Of a DNA stretch of 64,000 nucleotides, positions 61,203-64,000 are shown piece after piece. How positions within the stretch are numbered: position 1 is the first letter of the stretch; each line of letters begins with the position of its first letter. The translations under genes and the position numbers were made by a program. The DNA comes from Nocardioides sp. GY 10127 (GTDB taxonomy: Bacteria; Actinomycetota; Actinomycetes; Propionibacteriales; Nocardioidaceae): assembly GCF_004919085.1 (NCBI RefSeq), contig NZ_STGL01000006.1, positions 124,001-188,000 of the forward strand, read 5' to 3'. Under the pieces are notes generated by a model, which searched no databases, was not told the DNA's origin, and worked only from the letters and a program-made list of their open reading frames with translations.

Positions 61203-62354
61203 GTGGAGCTGTTCGACCTGATGGACCAGTGGGGTCCCGAGAAGATCGTCTGCGTCTCCGACCGACGCACGGGGATGCGCGGCGTCCTCGTCATCGACAA
61301 CACCGCCCGCGGGATGGGCAAGGGCGGGACGCGGATGGCGCCCGACCTCACCCTCGGCGAGGTGGCCCGGCTGGCCCGGACCATGACCTGGAAGTGGGCC
61401 GCCGTGGACCTCTTCCACGGTGGCGCCAAGGCCGGCATCCTCGGCGACCCGTCCTCGCCCGACAAGGAGGGCATCCTCCGGGCGTTCGCGCGGGCCCTGC
61501 GCAACGAGGTGCCCAGCGAGTACGCCTTCGGCCTCGACATGGGGCTCTCGGAGGCGGACGCCGCGATCTTCCTGGACGAGCTCGGCGACCGTGGGGCGGC
61601 CACCGGCCTGCCCCGCGAGCTCGGCGGGCTCCCGTACGACCAGCTCGGCGTGACCGGGCACGGCGTCGCCGAGGCGGCCGACGCCGCGGCCGCCGAGCTG
61701 GGGCTCGAGACCAAGGGCGCCACCGTCGCCGTCCAGGGTTTCGGAGCCGTCGGGCAGGCCACCGCCCAGCGCATGGTGGAGCTGGGCGCCACCGTGGTGG
61801 CCGTGTCCACCTCCCGCGGCGCCGTCGTCGACGAGGGCGGCATCGACGTCGCTCGCCTGACGGCGCTGCGGGCGGAGCTGGGCGACGACTGCGTGCTCGA
61901 GTACGGCGGGGCCGGTCACGTCGACCTGGCGCTCCGGGCGCCCGCGGACGTCCTCGTGCCGGCGGCCAGGCAGGACGTGATCGGCGCCGAGCTGGCGTCC
62001 ACGACCACCGCCCGGATCGTCGTCGAGGGCGCGAACATGCCGACCACCCCCGAGGCGCTGCGCATCCTGCACGAGCGCGGGATCGTCGTCGTCCCCGACT
62101 TCATCGCCAACGCCGGCGGCATCATCGCCGCCGCCCACTCGATGGACGCCCGCTACTCCGCCTTCCCGGTGGACCCGGCGGTCGTCCTCGACATGATCTC
62201 GACGAAGATGCGCGCCAACACCGCCACCGTCGTCGCCGCGAGCCGGCGCACAGGCCGGACGCCCCACGAGGCCGCCCTCCAGATCGCCCAGGACAGGGTG
62301 CTGGCGGCCATGCGCCTGCGCGGGCAGGTCGCACCCGAGCGGAAGGTCTCCTGA
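61203..62354 (+). CDS. Glu/Leu/Phe/Val dehydrogenase-family protein
   Basis: A 383-residue amino-acid dehydrogenase. The N-terminal catalytic domain has KGGTRMAPDL and the catalytic Lys region LFHGGAKAGI. The Rossmann domain has VAVQGFGAVGQATAQRMVEL. It is shorter than hexameric glutamate dehydrogenase (about 450 residues) and closer in size to leucine dehydrogenase. Between the enzymes making 2-aminoadipate and using 2-oxoadipate, it would fit as a 2-aminoadipate dehydrogenase replacing a transaminase; this is inference. GTG start. One base separates its stop from the hglS ATG. Confidence 0.85.
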   Translation: MELFDLMDQWGPEKIVCVSDRRTGMRGVLVIDNTARGMGKGGTRMAPDLTLGEVARLARTMTWKWAAVDLFHGGAKAGILGDPSSPDKEGILRAFARALRNEVPSEYAFGLDMGLSEADAAIFLDELGDRGAATGLPRELGGLPYDQLGVTGHGVAEAADAAAAELGLETKGATVAVQGFGAVGQATAQRMVELGATVVAVSTSRGAVVDEGGIDVARLTALRAELGDDCVLEYGGAGHVDLALRAPADVLVPAARQDVIGAELASTTTARIVVEGANMPTTPEALRILHERGIVVVPDFIANAGGIIAAAHSMDARYSAFPVDPAVVLDMISTKMRANTATVVAASRRTGRTPHEAALQIAQDRVLAAMRLRGQVAPERKVS

Positions 62355-62355
62355 G

Positions 62356-63786
62356 ATGACTGCCACCACCGTCACCACCACCGAGCTGCGCGCCCGCTTC
62401 GCGGCGCGCCTCTCCGTCCTCTACGGCACCGAGGTGCCCGCCTACACCACGCTCGTCGAGGTCTCCCAGGAGGTGAACCGCCGCGCCGTGGAGCGCTCCG
62501 GGCAGGACGCCACCCGCCTGGGCAGCATCGAGCGGGTCACCGCCGAGCGGCACGGCGCCATCCGTGTCGGTTCCCCGGCCGAGATGGCCCAGGTGGCGCG
62601 GGTCTTCGCGGCGCTGGGCATGCACCCGTGCGGGTTCTACGACCTGCGCGACGCCCACCCGCGTCCCATCCCGGTGGTCTCCACCGCCTTCCGGCCGCTG
62701 GACCGCGACGAGCTCGCCATCAACCCCTTCCGGGTCTTCACCTCGATGCTCGTGCCGGAGGACCGGCGCTTCTTCGACGCCGACCTCGAGGAGCGCCTGC
62801 GCGCCTTCATCGGCGCCCGGTCCCTGTTCTCCCCCGCCCTGCTCGAGCTGGCCGACCGCGCCAGCGCCGAGGGCGGGCTCGACGAGGCGGACGCGGCCCG
62901 GTTCCTGGACCTGGCGGCCGAGTCCTTCTCGCTCACCTCCGAGCCCATCGACCGCGCCTGGTACCAGGAGCTCGCCCGGATCTCGGACGTCGCGGCCGAC
63001 ATCGGCGGCGTCGGGTCGACGCACATCAACCACCTCACGCCCCGCGTGCTCGACATCGACGACCTCTACACCTCCATGCAGGCGCGGGGCATCACGATGA
63101 TCGACGCGATCCAGGGTCCCCCGGCCTGGGAGGGCCCCGACGTCCTGCTGCGGCAGACGTCCTTCCGCGCCCTCGACGAGCAGCGGACCTTCCGCGAGGC
63201 CGACGGGAGCATCACCCAGGGCACCCTGCGGGTCCGCTTCGGCGAGGTCGAGGCGCGCGGGATCGCCCTCACCACCACCGGCCGCGAGCTCTACGAGCAG
63301 ATGGTGGCCGAGGTCGGCACCCGCTCCGCCGGGCTCGAGGGCGAGGCGCGGGCCGCGGTGGCGCCGCAGGTCTGGCGCGAGCACCTGCCCGTCACCGAGC
63401 ACGAGCTCTTCCGCTCCGGCCTGGGCTTCTTCACCGCCCACGACACGGGCCTGGAGCACCTGGACGACGCGCAGCGCCGCGCCGTGGAGAGCGGGGACCT
63501 CTGGACGCTGGTCGACACCGGCGTCGTGGAGACCGCCCCGATCGTCTACGAGGACTTCCTCCCCCGCTCGGCCGCCGGCATCTTCGCCTCCAACCTCACC
63601 GGCGCCGGCTCGGTGGACGAGTCCGTGGACGGCCAGGACCGCGACGTCGACTGGCTCTCCGACGTGGTCGGCACGCAGATCGCCGCGCCCGAGGCCGTCT
63701 ACGCTGCGGAGTCGCAGCGCTCGCTCGACCAGGTCGGCGCGCAGCTCGCCGACCGGTTCGGCGCGCGGTTCGCGCCGCTCGGCTGA
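62356..63786 (+). CDS. hglS: 2-oxoadipate dioxygenase/decarboxylase (DUF1338)
   Basis: A 476-residue non-heme Fe(II) enzyme of the HglS/YdcJ family that converts 2-oxoadipate to D-2-hydroxyglutarate with O2, as established in Pseudomonas lysine breakdown. Visible residues are His66 and Arg70 in ERHGAIRVG (metal and substrate), the second metal His in STHINHLTPR, a Glu in RFGEVEARGIALT, and the C-terminal YEDFLPRSAAGIFASNL. Length is typical. It closes the lysine operon and is followed by a strong palindromic terminator. Confidence 0.93.
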   Translation: MTATTVTTTELRARFAARLSVLYGTEVPAYTTLVEVSQEVNRRAVERSGQDATRLGSIERVTAERHGAIRVGSPAEMAQVARVFAALGMHPCGFYDLRDAHPRPIPVVSTAFRPLDRDELAINPFRVFTSMLVPEDRRFFDADLEERLRAFIGARSLFSPALLELADRASAEGGLDEADAARFLDLAAESFSLTSEPIDRAWYQELARISDVAADIGGVGSTHINHLTPRVLDIDDLYTSMQARGITMIDAIQGPPAWEGPDVLLRQTSFRALDEQRTFREADGSITQGTLRVRFGEVEARGIALTTTGRELYEQMVAEVGTRSAGLEGEARAAVAPQVWREHLPVTEHELFRSGLGFFTAHDTGLEHLDDAQRRAVESGDLWTLVDTGVVETAPIVYEDFLPRSAAGIFASNLTGAGSVDESVDGQDRDVDWLSDVVGTQIAAPEAVYAAESQRSLDQVGAQLADRFGARFAPLG

Positions 63787-63808
63787 CGCCTGGCCCGCCC
63801 CCGGAACG

Positions 63809-63848
63809 ACGAAGAGGTGGCCTCCCCGCGGGGAGGCCACCTCTTCGT
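63809..63848. terminator. Bidirectional terminator after hglS
   Basis: A perfect inverted repeat centred near 63828: gaagaggtggcctcccc (63811-63827) pairs with 63830-63846, extended two more pairs at the ends. It separates hglS from the convergent dehydrogenase gene. Confidence 0.85.
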
Positions 63849-63884
63849 GTTGCTGGTGCTGTTCGTGCTGCTGGTGCTGCTGGG

Positions 63885-64000
63885 TCAGTGCGGGGCCTGC
63901 ACCGACATGCCGCCGTCCAGCACGATCTCCTGACCGTTGACGAAGGACGCCCCCGGGCTCGCGAGCCAGGCGACGGCCGCCGCGACCTCCTCGGGCGCGG
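63885..64000 (-). CDS. Short-chain dehydrogenase/reductase, C-terminal part
   Basis: Partial gene running off the right edge; only the last 37 codons are visible. They read PEEVAAAVAWLASPGASFVN, then GQEIVLDGG and the terminal MSVQAPH. This is the standard C-terminus of a classical SDR (the NGQ-x-x-x-DGG motif). Substrate cannot be told. It converges on hglS across the terminator. Confidence 0.85.
   Translation of the reverse strand, partial: APEEVAAAVAWLASPGASFVNGQEIVLDGGMSVQAPH

Overview
The window is high-GC DNA from an actinobacterium, most likely Propionibacteriales/Nocardioidaceae (Nocardioides-like). Pointers are a mycothiol gene (mshB), an actinobacterial DapD, a DUF3117 protein, a DUF222-HNH protein, an ultrashort ileS T-box and a transcarboxylase operon very like that of Propionibacterium. 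Many genes start with GTG, and at least 13 have a TANNNT box 6-8 nt upstream of the start codon, the signature of leaderless transcription. No tRNA, rRNA, CRISPR array, transposase or phage gene was recognised.

Left part (1-28 kb), mostly minus strand: leucyl aminopeptidase, DUF3117, a secreted M14 carboxypeptidase, a DivIVA-domain protein, a LOG-family protein and dapE; a large secreted beta-repeat/coiled-coil surface protein facing a divergent AT-hook regulator; ileS with its T-box; dapD, a wall hydrolase, a DUF222-HNH gene, dapC-ferredoxin; DUF389 and VanW membrane proteins; then mshB with a membrane protein and a Nudix protein. Three lysine/diaminopimelate biosynthesis genes (dapC, dapD, dapE) lie here in a neighbourhood that resembles the mycobacterial fdxC-dapC and dapD-dapE-LOG regions. 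Between the Nudix gene and a plus-strand gene of unknown function is a tandem array of four 36-bp palindromes with an exact 59-bp period.

Middle part (29-42 kb), plus strand: a compact purine-catabolic island. Formamidase-like and AtzH/HpxZ-amidase fusion genes come first, then uraD, hydroxyisourate hydrolase, allantoinase, ureidoglycine-glyoxylate aminotransferase, allantoate amidohydrolase, an RpiR regulator, two xanthine dehydrogenase genes and guanine deaminase. Most junctions overlap by 4 nt. Two promoters share the palindrome GAAAC-N4-GTTTC, probably the operator of the RpiR protein. No urate oxidase gene is present.

Right part (42-64 kb): a MetF-like reductase with a DUF1275 protein, a secreted beta-helix protein, an orphan receiver protein, a methyltransferase-like membrane protein, an unusual HTH/ECF-S-component fusion, a D12 DNA methylase, a secreted HNH nuclease, a GAF-PAS-PAS-GAF-PP2C phosphatase, a 5S-12S-small-1.3S transcarboxylase operon, and a lysine-catabolic cluster. 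That cluster holds a cupin, a LysR regulator, an FAD amine oxidase, an ALDH7-type piperideine-6-carboxylate dehydrogenase, a Glu/Leu-dehydrogenase homologue and the 2-oxoadipate dioxygenase/decarboxylase HglS. It would take piperideine-6-carboxylate through 2-aminoadipate and 2-oxoadipate to 2-hydroxyglutarate. The window ends inside a short-chain dehydrogenase gene.
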